Source of the DNA: RBG-13-51-18 sp963739395
Lineage (GTDB): Bacteria; Chloroflexota; Dehalococcoidia; Dehalococcoidales; RBG-16-60-22
Length of the DNA: 64,000 bases
Direction: 5' to 3'
NCBI GenBank assembly: GCA_963739395.1
Contig: CAVUAE010000001.1
Location: forward strand, 434,001 to 498,000
In this document: positions 8,923 to 16,968 of the stretch, piece after piece
How the letters are laid out: every line of letters begins with the position of its first letter
Numbering within the stretch: position 1 is the first letter of the stretch
Program-made: the position numbers and the translations under genes
The notes under the pieces: generated by a model
Database searches by the model: none
What the model saw: only the letters and a program-made list of their open reading frames with translations
Told to the model about the DNA's origin: nothing

Positions 8923-9874
8923 GCAAATTTATGCCCCTATCCAAAAGGACCTGGATAAGGTCAAGGCAAAATTACAGTCGATAAGCCACATAGACTATAA
9001 ATGGCTTTCCGAACAGCTAAGTTATGTTGTCGGTGAAACCGGCAAAGGCATGAGACCAGCTCTGACGTTATTCTCCGGCAAGTTATTCACTTACGACCTT
9101 GCTAATTTGTTGCCCATGGCGGCTTCCGTGGAATTAATGCACACAGCGACGCTGGTGCATGATGACGCCATCGATAAAGCAGATACACGCCGAGGCAGGA
9201 AGACCATCAATAGTAAGTGGGGCAATGAAATAGCCATCCTTATGGGCGACTTTTTATTCGCTAAAGCGGGTGAATACGTCGCGGATACACAAAACCCGCG
9301 AGTAATTAAGTTATTTTCCCAAACGCTGGGCATTATCTCCAGCGGTGAGATAGGTCAATTCCGCGGCGCTTATAGTCTCCACCACAATCGTGAAGAATAT
9401 TTCCGGCGTATTTATAGAAAGACCGGCTCGTTATTCTCCTTGGCAACACAGTCCGGCGCTATGTTAGGCCAAGCGTCGGAAAAAGCGATAGCGGTCATGA
9501 AAGATTACGCCGATAATTTGGGAATTGCTTTTCAAATTATCGACGATATACTGGACTTCACCAGTACTGAAGCAATCATGGGTAAGCCGGCTGGCTCCGA
9601 CTTGATACAAGGAACACTAACGCTACCAGCCATGATGGTTATCGAGCATAATCCGGATAACAACCCGGTGAAGCGGTTCTTTGAAACCAGAGATAAAAAG
9701 AACGCAGCAGAAGCTATCGATATAGTCAGAAATACAAAGATAGTCAAAGACTGCTATAAAGTCGCTAACGAATACTACGATAAAGCCTGCCGAAACCTTA
9801 AGAGTTTACCTAAAAATAACAGCCGCCAGGCGTTATACGACCTCGCTGAATATGTAATTAAACAGGGAAAATAA
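8912..9874 (+). CDS. polyprenyl diphosphate synthase
   Basis: Trans-isoprenyl diphosphate synthase. The first Asp-rich motif is HDDAIDKADTRRG, with DDxxD and the following two Arg. The second is FQIIDDILDF. The substrate-binding GKGMRPALTL segment and the GKPAGSDL...GTLTLPA region are also present. The length of about 320 residues fits the octaprenyl/heptaprenyl class that makes quinone or undecaprenyl precursors; the chain length cannot be read here. The TTG at 8912 is preferred because AGGAG lies 10 bases upstream. This start overlaps the end of metG by 11 bases and implies translational coupling. An earlier TTG at 8891 is the alternative. It is unrelated in role to the ComQ-like prenyl transferase homologue at 41047. 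Confidence 0.92.
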   Translation: MELKQIYAPIQKDLDKVKAKLQSISHIDYKWLSEQLSYVVGETGKGMRPALTLFSGKLFTYDLANLLPMAASVELMHTATLVHDDAIDKADTRRGRKTINSKWGNEIAILMGDFLFAKAGEYVADTQNPRVIKLFSQTLGIISSGEIGQFRGAYSLHHNREEYFRRIYRKTGSLFSLATQSGAMLGQASEKAIAVMKDYADNLGIAFQIIDDILDFTSTEAIMGKPAGSDLIQGTLTLPAMMVIEHNPDNNPVKRFFETRDKKNAAEAIDIVRNTKIVKDCYKVANEYYDKACRNLKSLPKNNSRQALYDLAEYVIKQGK

Positions 9875-9892
9875 ACTCCAATTTTCACCACT

Positions 9893-9918
9893 GGATTCCC
9901 GCCTACGCGGGAATGACA
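9893..9918 (+). repeat. GGATTC...GAATGACA hairpin repeat, copy A
   Basis: Perfect 8-bp stem ATTCCCGC/GCGGGAAT (9895-9902 with 9907-9914) and a four-base loop, flanked by GG and GACA. It lies between the prenyl synthase and moaE 3' ends. It is the same element type as at 10340 and 10400, but with a different stem sequence. Confidence 0.75.
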
Positions 9919-9924
9919 TTTTTG

Positions 9925-10329
9925 TCAGTGCCCTTCCCAGACAGTGCCATCCAGATAAGTCTCTTTTTTGGCAGTAGGTAGTTTATCTTTAAAAAGGTCG
10001 ACGGCATAACCGACCGCTTTTAATCCCTCACCGCGGTGTGCTGCCGCCACGGCAACCACAAGATTTATATCGCCTACTCTTAGTTTACCGATACGATGAT
10101 AGATAACCACTTTATTCATCGAGTGCTTGCGCTTGATTTCTTCGGCGATAGCGTTTAGTCTTTCGGCAGCTTTGCCATCATTATCGCTGTATTCCACGGA
10201 AAAAACCGACTTGCTCCGGGAGTTATCGCGAATAAGACCGACATAGGTCACTACGCAGCCGCTATCAGGAGTTTTTGCTTGATTAATGACCAGTTCCGGT
10301 GAGATAGGTTTATCCGTGATTTGAATCAT
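9925..10329 (-). CDS. moaE: molybdopterin synthase catalytic subunit MoaE
   Basis: About 134 residues. MoaE transfers sulfur, together with MoaD, to precursor Z to make molybdopterin. Family features are CVVTYVGLIRDNSRSKSV (the GxVR-like motif), LEYS-like VEYSDNDGKA, VVIYHRIGKLRVGD, VAVAAAHRGEGLKAV, and the closing KKETYLDGTVWEGH with the conserved Lys and Trp. The ATG at 10329 (Met-Ile-Gln-Ile) is preferred. The longer frame from 10344 starts inside a hairpin repeat. The small MoaD partner is not next to it. It would supply the cofactor needed by the molybdopterin enzyme at 12693. Confidence 0.92.
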   Translation of the reverse strand: MIQITDKPISPELVINQAKTPDSGCVVTYVGLIRDNSRSKSVFSVEYSDNDGKAAERLNAIAEEIKRKHSMNKVVIYHRIGKLRVGDINLVVAVAAAHRGEGLKAVGYAVDLFKDKLPTAKKETYLDGTVWEGH

Positions 10330-10339
10330 TATTCTAATC

Positions 10340-10363
10340 GTCATTCCAGCATAGGCTGGAATC
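10340..10363 (-). repeat. hairpin repeat, copy B (in moaE leader)
   Basis: Perfect 8-bp stem ATTCCAGC/GCTGGAAT (10343-10350 with 10355-10362) and an ATAG loop, flanked by GTC. It is the inverse orientation of copies A and C and sits directly upstream of the moaE start. Confidence 0.75.
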
Positions 10364-10399
10364 TAACATAAACCTACTAAATAAATGGATTTTCAAGGT

Positions 10400-10425
10400 G
10401 GATTCTGGCCTTCGCCAGAATGACA
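10400..10425 (+). repeat. hairpin repeat, copy C (after ftsH)
   Basis: Perfect 8-bp stem ATTCTGGC/GCCAGAAT (10402-10409 with 10414-10421), loop CTTC, then GACA. It lies just beyond the ftsH stop codon and could serve as a transcript end for the minus-strand ftsH gene. Confidence 0.75.
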
Positions 10426-10449
10426 TTCAATACTTAGTCAAACCGGCTA

Positions 10450-12393
10450 CTAGTCGCTAGGCGCCGGAGTCTGCTTGGGAACAAGCCTTGGCACTGCCGG
10501 AGCTTTCTTGAGCTGCGGCACCTGCTCGCCTTCAGGAACCGGCTGTATCGGCGCTGGAATATTCGTGGCTTCTACTTTCGGTTTATTTTGGGGGAAAAGA
10601 CCGATTTCAACAAAGACTTTCTCCAGCTCCTCACCCTCGATCGTTTCTTGGGCAATGAGCTTGCTGGCAAGCAGCTTTAGTTTTCGTTTATGAACAGTCA
10701 ATATCTTCATTGCCGTCTGGTACGCTTCGTTAATAAGATGGTCAATTTCCTTATCGATTTCCAGGGCATACCGTTCGCTGTAGTCTTTCTGTTCGGCGAT
10801 TTCACGCCCCAGAAAGACCATTTCCTGTTTATTGCCGAAGGTGCGTGTGCCCAATTTATTGCTCATACCGTAGTCTGTCACCATACGACGGGCATAAGCA
10901 GTAACTTGTTGAATATCACTATGAGCCCCGGTGGTCCTCTCATTAAAGATAAGCTCTTCTGCAGCATGACCGGCAAGTAAAGTAGTCAACTTATCTTTAA
11001 GCTGCGAACGGGTCACCAAGTATCTATCTTCCGCCGGTAACTGTTTAGTATAACCTAACGCAATACCGCGGGCGACGATAGAAATTTTATGTACGGGGTC
11101 AGCGTTGGGAAGCATTCTAGCAACTAGAGCATGACCTGCTTCGTGATAAGCGATAACCTCTTTTTCCTTGGGATTAATTTTACGACTTTTACGTTCGGGT
11201 CCGGCAATTACCCTATCGATAGATTCCTCAAAGTCCTTAAGATTGATAGTTTTTCGACTACATCTGGCAGCCAGGATAGCCGCCTCATTGACTACATTAG
11301 CCAAGTCAGCACCGCTGAATCCAACGGTGCCTTTAGCCACCACCTCAAGGTCGACATCTTTATCCAGCGGTTTGCCGTTGGAATGGACTTTAAGGATAGC
11401 TAATCTGCCGACGATATCCGGCAAATCCAGCACTACACGACGGTCAAAACGACCGGGACGTAGTAATGCCGGGTCGAGAATATCGGGTCGGTTGGTAGCC
11501 GCTATGACGATGACGCTGGTGTTCGTATCAAAGCCGTCCATCTCTACGAGAATCTGGTTAAGTGTCTGTTCTCTTTCGTCATGGCTGCCGCCAAGACCAG
11601 TGCCGCGCTGGCGACCGACAGCATCAATTTCATCGATGAAGATAATACACGGTGTATTGCGTTTCGCCTGGTCGAAGAGGTCGCGCACTCTTGAGGCGCC
11701 AACACCAACGAACATTTCGACGAACTCACTGCCGCTGATAGAAAAGAAAGGAACATCAGCCTCACCGGCGACAGCTCGAGCTAACAGGGTTTTTCCAGTG
11801 CCGGGAGATCCTACCAATAACACACCTTTGGGGATACGAGCGCCGAGGGACTGGAACTTCTCCTTAGATTTAAGGAAGTCGACGACTTCCTGCATATCCT
11901 GTTTAGCTTCTTCTGCCCCGGCTACATCGGCAAAGGTAACGGTAGCCCGGTTGGCCGGGAAAAGTCTGGCGCGGCTGCGTCCGAAACTCATCGCCTGATT
12001 ATTCGCGCCACGCGCCTGGCGTAAAATGAGCCAGAACACGAAGATTATCACGAGGAACGGCAGGTAGGTGAAAATCAGGCCACCCCAGTTAATCCCCGAT
12101 GAGCCTTCTATTTTAACAATAACATTGTCCAGTTTAAGTCCTTTAATCTCATCGAGTGTCGCGGCAGTTTCCTTGAAAGCCTGTACCTGACTACCACTGG
12201 TTGTAGTAATCGTTAACAGGTCGCCTTCAACCGTGATTTGTTGAATTTCGTTATTTTGGGACATAGTGACAACCTGACTCAATGGAACTTCTTGCGGCGA
12301 ATTACCGCTCGGCATTAGGAACGTAAAAAGAAGTACCGCCGCCACTAAAATGACGAGATAAATGATGCTATTACGTTTCCAATTCGATTTCAT
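10450..12393 (-). CDS. ftsH: ATP-dependent zinc metalloprotease FtsH
   Basis: Membrane-anchored AAA+ protease of 647 residues. Two N-terminal membrane helices (about 8-26 and 108-126) flank the small periplasmic domain. The AAA module has Walker A GSPGTGKT, Walker B IIFIDEIDAVGRQRG, the pore motif FVGVGASRVRD and the second region of homology ATNRPDILDPALLRPGRFDR. The protease domain carries the zinc-binding HEAGH. The C-terminal 50 residues are Pro-rich with QPVPEG and PAPSD. It degrades membrane and short-lived proteins. The ATG at 12393 has AGGA six bases upstream. Confidence 0.97.
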   Translation of the reverse strand: MKSNWKRNSIIYLVILVAAVLLFTFLMPSGNSPQEVPLSQVVTMSQNNEIQQITVEGDLLTITTTSGSQVQAFKETAATLDEIKGLKLDNVIVKIEGSSGINWGGLIFTYLPFLVIIFVFWLILRQARGANNQAMSFGRSRARLFPANRATVTFADVAGAEEAKQDMQEVVDFLKSKEKFQSLGARIPKGVLLVGSPGTGKTLLARAVAGEADVPFFSISGSEFVEMFVGVGASRVRDLFDQAKRNTPCIIFIDEIDAVGRQRGTGLGGSHDEREQTLNQILVEMDGFDTNTSVIVIAATNRPDILDPALLRPGRFDRRVVLDLPDIVGRLAILKVHSNGKPLDKDVDLEVVAKGTVGFSGADLANVVNEAAILAARCSRKTINLKDFEESIDRVIAGPERKSRKINPKEKEVIAYHEAGHALVARMLPNADPVHKISIVARGIALGYTKQLPAEDRYLVTRSQLKDKLTTLLAGHAAEELIFNERTTGAHSDIQQVTAYARRMVTDYGMSNKLGTRTFGNKQEMVFLGREIAEQKDYSERYALEIDKEIDHLINEAYQTAMKILTVHKRKLKLLASKLIAQETIEGEELEKVFVEIGLFPQNKPKVEATNIPAPIQPVPEGEQVPQLKKAPAVPRLVPKQTPAPSD

Positions 12394-12421
12394 AGCTAAT
12401 CCTAATTCACCTTATAACATA

Positions 12422-12430
12422 ATTATACCA
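12422..12430 (-). promoter_or_regulatory. extended -10 promoter of ftsH
   Basis: On the minus strand TGG precedes a perfect TATAAT (ATTATA at 12422-12427 on the plus strand), an extended -10 element. A TTTGACT lies further upstream but at short spacing. The 299-base gap to 12692 also holds a plus-strand TTGACA at 12528-12533 followed by TAAATT at 18 bases, a possible promoter for the 12693 operon. Confidence 0.5.
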
Positions 12431-12692
12431 CAAATATAGTAGTCAAAGGTTATGTGGTTTAAAAACTACATAATAATACAATATTTAACATTTAACACAT
12501 AAGAGTCTGCTTCGTATGCGAGCTAACTTGACAAGCCGAAGTACGCTATAGTAAATTTTAATGGACTGCGTAAAATTTCCCGCTTTTTTAAAGAAAAACT
12601 ATCGATAATAGCCGTTAATCATGTCCTAAAATTACCGCACCTATATAAAAAACATAATCATACACTATCTTTTCGGAAGGAGAGAAACTGCC

Positions 12693-15326
12693 ATGGCTGA
12701 TACAAAAAGCAAAAAAGTCGACGTTAAGCCAGACAAAATAGTAATGAAATCTCTGGCTCTCGGCGGTTTACTGGGCGGCGGTGGCGAATGCTTCGTCGAT
12801 GTTAAAGACGGCAAAGCAGTAAGAATCCGCCCGTTCCATTACGACTGGAAATATGACAGCAAGAAATTCAATGCCTGGAAGATGAAACGGAACGGTGCCA
12901 CGCTACAGCCGCTTTTAAAAGCGCTGCCTGGGACATTCTCGCTGGCTTACAAGAAAAGAGTCTTCTCGCCTAACCGCATCAAATATCCGCTTATCAGAGT
13001 CGACTGGAATCCCAATGGCGAGAGAAATCCACAAAATCGCGGCAAGAGCAAGTACCGCCGGATTTCGTGGGAAGAAGCCACTACCATCGTGGCGAACGAA
13101 GTTAAAAGAATGCACAAACAGTACGGACCTTGCTCCATCCTCGTGCAAGGCGACGGGCACGGCGAGTGCAAGACGATTCATACCCCTCATGGGCACCAGG
13201 GCAGACTCCTCGATATGATGGGCGGGTTCACCCAGCAGGTAAGAGGTCCAGACAGCTGGGAAGGCTGGTACTGGGGCGCCAAGCATGTCTGGGGGCAAGG
13301 CTTCCAGGGCATGATGTCACCAGCCGCCAACCTTATCAAGGATATTACCGATAACAGTGATATGGTGCTCTTCTGGGGCTGTGACCCGGAAACAACTCCC
13401 TGGGGCTTTACCGGGCAATATGCCACCAGAGTATGCTACTTCTGGACGCAGGCAGGTATAAAACAAATCTACATTTGCCCCGAACTTAACTACGGCGCCG
13501 CCGTCCATGCCGATAAATGGATACCAGTGCTGCCGAACACCGACGCCGCTTTACAACTGGCAATAATCTATGTATGGCTGAAAGAAGGCACTTGGAAGAA
13601 AGAATACGTTAAGACCCATGCTGTCGGCATGGATAAAGTGTCAGACTACGTCCTCGGAAAAGTAGACGGCATAGCCAAGACGCCGGAATGGGCAAGCAAG
13701 AAATGCGGCGTGCCGGAATGGACGATAAAAGCGTTGGCGAGAGAGTTCGCCAAGAAAACAACCTCCATCGCCCATTACTTCGGCGGGTCTTTTATCCGAG
13801 GTCCCTACTCCCATGAACCCGGCCGACTTGAATGTATTTTACTCGGCATGCAGGGACTCGGCGGACCCGGCGTGCACCAGTGCCAGATTACCTACTTCGG
13901 GATGCCGCGCGCCGAAGGGCTCAAGAGTATCCGCTATTTCAATCCGGCGCTAACCGAGCGCTTGAGAATACCGTGCCGCACGACAATCGACGCCTGGGGG
14001 AAACAGCTTATCCCCAAGACTCTCATACAGGACGCTATCCTCAAGCCGCCTATTACCTTTAACGGCAGCGGCGGACAGGAATCACAAACGGAAGACCAGT
14101 TTATCAAGTATACCTATCCCATCGCTAAAGAAAAGGGCGGCACCTTGATACATATGATATGGACGGATACACCGTGCCGTATTACCTGCTGGGGACACGG
14201 TAACTGGACGATTGACGCCTTCCAACACGAATCTATCGAGTGCATCGTCGCCCAGCACCCCTGGCTGGAAAACGAATGTTTATACGCCGATATCATCCTG
14301 CCGGCGAACACCACGCTAGAAGTAGAAGATATCGTTACTAATTCTCGGCAGGGACCGCACTTCCAGAGTGTAACTATCCAGGAGCAGGCTATTAAGCCTA
14401 TCGGCGAGTCCAAGAGCGACTACGAGATAGTCCTGGCGATTGCTGAAAAACTTGGCTTGGGCAAAAAGTTCTCCGAAGGCAAGACTACCCGAGACCTGCA
14501 AAAAGACGTCTTCGACACGATGGAATTAGAAAATCTGACAACTTGGGAAAATTTCCTGGCGAAAAAATACTACGTCTACCCGGTGGCTAAAGATTGGGAA
14601 AGCGACTCGCCAGGCTTCAGGCAATTCTATGAAGACCCCAAGAAAAATCCATTGAAGACACCGTCGGGTAAGCTGGAATTCTATTCGGCAAGATTGGCTA
14701 AATACTTCCCTGATGATAAAGAAAGACCACCATCCCCACAGTGGATTGAGAAGGGTGAGACACATGATGAGCGCCTTTCCAGCGAAAGAGCCGCTATGTT
14801 CCCGCTTCTGTTGATGTCCAACCATGGTCGGTGGCGTACCCACGCCCAAGGGGACGATATCAGCTGGACGCGTGAAACACCGACCGGCAAGGTTGTCGGA
14901 GCCGATGGTTATAAATATGAACCGGTCTGGCTCAACCCGAAGGACGCGGAAAAACGCGGCATCAAGGACGGCGACATCGTTAAAGTATTTAATGAGCGCG
15001 GCATCGTTCTCTGCGGCGCTCGCGTCTGGGAGAGGATGAATACCAGCGTAACTTACGTCGACCACGGCGCACGCCATGACCCGATTATCGACGGCGTCGA
15101 CCGCGGCGGGGCAATCAATACCATCTCACCCAACGGTATCGTCTCCAAGAACGCCTGCGGTCAGGCTACCAGCGGTTATCTGGTAGAGGTCCAGAAAGTC
15201 ACCGAAAAGGATTATCAGGAATGGCGTGCGAAAGACCCCGAATCATACGACGCCGCCTTTAAACGAGACTACGACCCGGCATCCGGCCCAAGGTTTAACG
15301 CCTGGGTTGAAGGAGGTATGGAATAA
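12693..15326 (+). CDS. molybdopterin oxidoreductase, pyrogallol-phloroglucinol transhydroxylase-like large subunit (AthL-like)
   Basis: 877 residues, a DMSO-reductase-family catalytic subunit without signal peptide. The N-terminal [4Fe-4S] CxxC motif of most relatives is absent. The molybdopterin dinucleotide sites are visible as LFWGCDPETTPWGF and LLLMSNHGRWRTHAQG with SPNGIVSKNACGQATSGY near the end. RGPDSWEGW places Asp187-Ser188 where the transhydroxylase of Pelobacter has its catalytic Asp and Mo-ligating Ser. His156 could match its active-site His. Both equivalences are from memory of that structure. Length and partner architecture match AthL (about 875 residues). The reaction would be hydroxyl transfer between phenols without net redox change; the actual substrate is unproven. 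The stop overlaps the start of the small subunit. Confidence 0.85.
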   Translation: MADTKSKKVDVKPDKIVMKSLALGGLLGGGGECFVDVKDGKAVRIRPFHYDWKYDSKKFNAWKMKRNGATLQPLLKALPGTFSLAYKKRVFSPNRIKYPLIRVDWNPNGERNPQNRGKSKYRRISWEEATTIVANEVKRMHKQYGPCSILVQGDGHGECKTIHTPHGHQGRLLDMMGGFTQQVRGPDSWEGWYWGAKHVWGQGFQGMMSPAANLIKDITDNSDMVLFWGCDPETTPWGFTGQYATRVCYFWTQAGIKQIYICPELNYGAAVHADKWIPVLPNTDAALQLAIIYVWLKEGTWKKEYVKTHAVGMDKVSDYVLGKVDGIAKTPEWASKKCGVPEWTIKALAREFAKKTTSIAHYFGGSFIRGPYSHEPGRLECILLGMQGLGGPGVHQCQITYFGMPRAEGLKSIRYFNPALTERLRIPCRTTIDAWGKQLIPKTLIQDAILKPPITFNGSGGQESQTEDQFIKYTYPIAKEKGGTLIHMIWTDTPCRITCWGHGNWTIDAFQHESIECIVAQHPWLENECLYADIILPANTTLEVEDIVTNSRQGPHFQSVTIQEQAIKPIGESKSDYEIVLAIAEKLGLGKKFSEGKTTRDLQKDVFDTMELENLTTWENFLAKKYYVYPVAKDWESDSPGFRQFYEDPKKNPLKTPSGKLEFYSARLAKYFPDDKERPPSPQWIEKGETHDERLSSERAAMFPLLLMSNHGRWRTHAQGDDISWTRETPTGKVVGADGYKYEPVWLNPKDAEKRGIKDGDIVKVFNERGIVLCGARVWERMNTSVTYVDHGARHDPIIDGVDRGGAINTISPNGIVSKNACGQATSGYLVEVQKVTEKDYQEWRAKDPESYDAAFKRDYDPASGPRFNAWVEGGME

Positions 15327-16159
15327 TGAAGGTCTTTGTAATTGATGTTGGCATTTGCAATGGCTGTTATAGCTGCCAGATTGCCTGTAAAGATGAGCAT
15401 GTGGGCAACGACTGGACGCCGATTGCTAAACCCCAACCGGATACCGGCCAATTCTGGTTGAAACTCCACGAGCATATCCGCGGCACCGTCCCTAAAGTGA
15501 AGATGCATTATATTCCTTGGCTTTGCATGCATTGTGATAATGCGCCATGCATCCCAGCCTGTCCTGTTAAAGGTGTTATCTACAAGCGTAAAGACGGACT
15601 AGTCATTATCGATACTGAAAAATGCACCGGCTGTAAAGCCTGCGTCGATGCTTGCCCTTATAACGCTATCTACTTCAACGACAGTTTAAACATCGCCCAG
15701 AAATGCACCGGTTGTGCCCACCTGCTGGATGGCGGCGAGTGGAAAGTACCACGCTGCGCTGATTCTTGTCCCACTGAAGCGATAAAGTTTGGTGAGGAGA
15801 AAGACTTCAAAGACCTCATCGCTAAAGCCGAAGTGCTTAAGCCGGAGTTAAAAACCAAGCCGAGGGTATATTATCTGAATATCCCTAAAAAGTTCATCGC
15901 TGGCACTGTTTACGACCCCATCGAGAAAGAGGTGGTCATCGGCGCTACCTGCACGCTTACCGGACCTAAAGCGGGTAAAACCTTAACCGCTACTACCGAT
16001 GGTTTCGGGGATTTCTGGTTCCAGGGGCTGGCGGACGGCATTTACAAATTAACGATTACCGCCAAAAGTTTTGCCTCTAAATCATTTGATAAGCTGAACA
16101 CCGAGAAAGATATAAATCTCGGTGATATCCCGCTGGACAAAATAAAAAAGAAAGTGTAG
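15326..16159 (+). CDS. iron-sulfur subunit with C-terminal Cna-B/transthyretin-like domain (AthS-like)
   Basis: 277 residues, starting on the last base of the large-subunit stop codon. Four Cys groups are visible: CNGCYSCQIAC, CMHCDNAPCIPAC, CTGCKACVDAC and CTGCAHLLDGG...CADSC. That is enough ligands for up to four cubane clusters. From about residue 185 a beta-sandwich domain follows (AGTVYDPIEKEVVIGATCTL, DGFGDFWFQGLADGIYKLTI), like Cna-B or carboxypeptidase regulatory domains. An iron-sulfur protein with this extra sandwich is the hallmark of the Pelobacter transhydroxylase small subunit (about 274 residues). No Tat signal, so the complex is probably cytoplasmic. Confidence 0.88.
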   Translation: MKVFVIDVGICNGCYSCQIACKDEHVGNDWTPIAKPQPDTGQFWLKLHEHIRGTVPKVKMHYIPWLCMHCDNAPCIPACPVKGVIYKRKDGLVIIDTEKCTGCKACVDACPYNAIYFNDSLNIAQKCTGCAHLLDGGEWKVPRCADSCPTEAIKFGEEKDFKDLIAKAEVLKPELKTKPRVYYLNIPKKFIAGTVYDPIEKEVVIGATCTLTGPKAGKTLTATTDGFGDFWFQGLADGIYKLTITAKSFASKSFDKLNTEKDINLGDIPLDKIKKKV

Positions 16160-16181
16160 AATAGTCAACGCCTTGCTTAGA

Positions 16182-16211
16182 GGGGGAGCCGAAAGGCTCC
16201 CCCTTTTTTTT
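16182..16211 (+). terminator. rho-independent terminator of the transhydroxylase-like operon
   Basis: Perfect 9-bp stem GGGGGAGCC/GGCTCCCCC with GAAA tetraloop (16182-16203), followed by eight T (16204-16211), about 20 bases after the small-subunit stop. Confidence 0.93.
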
Positions 16212-16347
16212 ATATCAACCATTCAAAAGTATAAAAAATATATTTCATCGTAACCTTGAACCATTTGTCTGACTATACTAAAATCTAGTGACAACTTTAT
16301 TAATATACTCGACTAGAACATAAATCACGCGATGCTAGGATAAATAA

Positions 16348-16968
16348 ATGAATCAGTGGCGAGAAGCCAGAAAAACCGTGTTTGAAGCCGCCTTGAAAAT
16401 GTCCGAAAAAGGGCTGGTGGTCGGCACTTCTGGGAATATCAGCTTACGACTGCCTTCACAGGATAAACGGCAACTGATGGCGATTACTCCGACTTCCCGT
16501 TATTACGACACCCTCAACATTGACGATATCCCTATTATCGACTTTGATGGCCAGAAAGTAGACGGCGACTTGCCGCCATCAATAGAGACGCCGCTGCATA
16601 TCGGTATCTACCGGGCAAGAAAAAACGTTAACGCCATCATTCATACCCATTCCGTTTTCGCCAGCGCCGTAGCTGTAGCCGGATTCGATATTCCGGTCAT
16701 ACTGGAGGACCAGGCAGCACTCCTCGGCGGAGAGATTAAATTAGCTGGCTATGCTCCAAGCGGCACGTCGGAACAACTAACTAAAGTCCTCGTCGCCTTG
16801 GGAGATAGGAATGCCGTTTTACTCGCTAATCATGGTGCTGTTGGCGTCGGCAAGACCATGCGTGACGCTTTCATCGCCTGCGAACTGCTAGAAAAAACCG
16901 CCAGGGTTTATCTCTTAGCATTATCAGCCGGCAAAGTAAATCAATTGCCTAAAAAAGCAAGCTCATGA
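16348..16968 (+). CDS. class II aldolase/adducin-family protein
   Basis: 206 residues, a complete class II aldolase domain. Motifs are GTSGNISLRL (phosphate-binding loop), SIETPLHIGIYRAR with the catalytic Glu region, AIIHTHSVFASAVAV (zinc His pair) and LLANHGAVGVGKTM (third zinc His). Relatives include L-fuculose-phosphate aldolase, L-ribulose-5-phosphate epimerase and methylthioribulose-1-phosphate dehydratase; the substrate cannot be fixed. It comes after the terminator of the transhydroxylase-like operon. Its last four bases (ATGA) overlap the start of the large propeller gene. Confidence 0.88.
   Translation: MNQWREARKTVFEAALKMSEKGLVVGTSGNISLRLPSQDKRQLMAITPTSRYYDTLNIDDIPIIDFDGQKVDGDLPPSIETPLHIGIYRARKNVNAIIHTHSVFASAVAVAGFDIPVILEDQAALLGGEIKLAGYAPSGTSEQLTKVLVALGDRNAVLLANHGAVGVGKTMRDAFIACELLEKTARVYLLALSAGKVNQLPKKASS

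Noticed and set aside
8912..9874. Prenyl synthase near metG as a second ComQ-like enzyme
   Set aside because: Both Asp-rich motifs are intact and it lies in a housekeeping operon; it is an ordinary chain-elongating synthase.
11168..11998. Long open frame on the plus strand opposite ftsH
   Set aside because: Low-complexity Ser/Thr/Arg-rich translation, no ribosome-binding site, and it lies fully within ftsH coding sequence.
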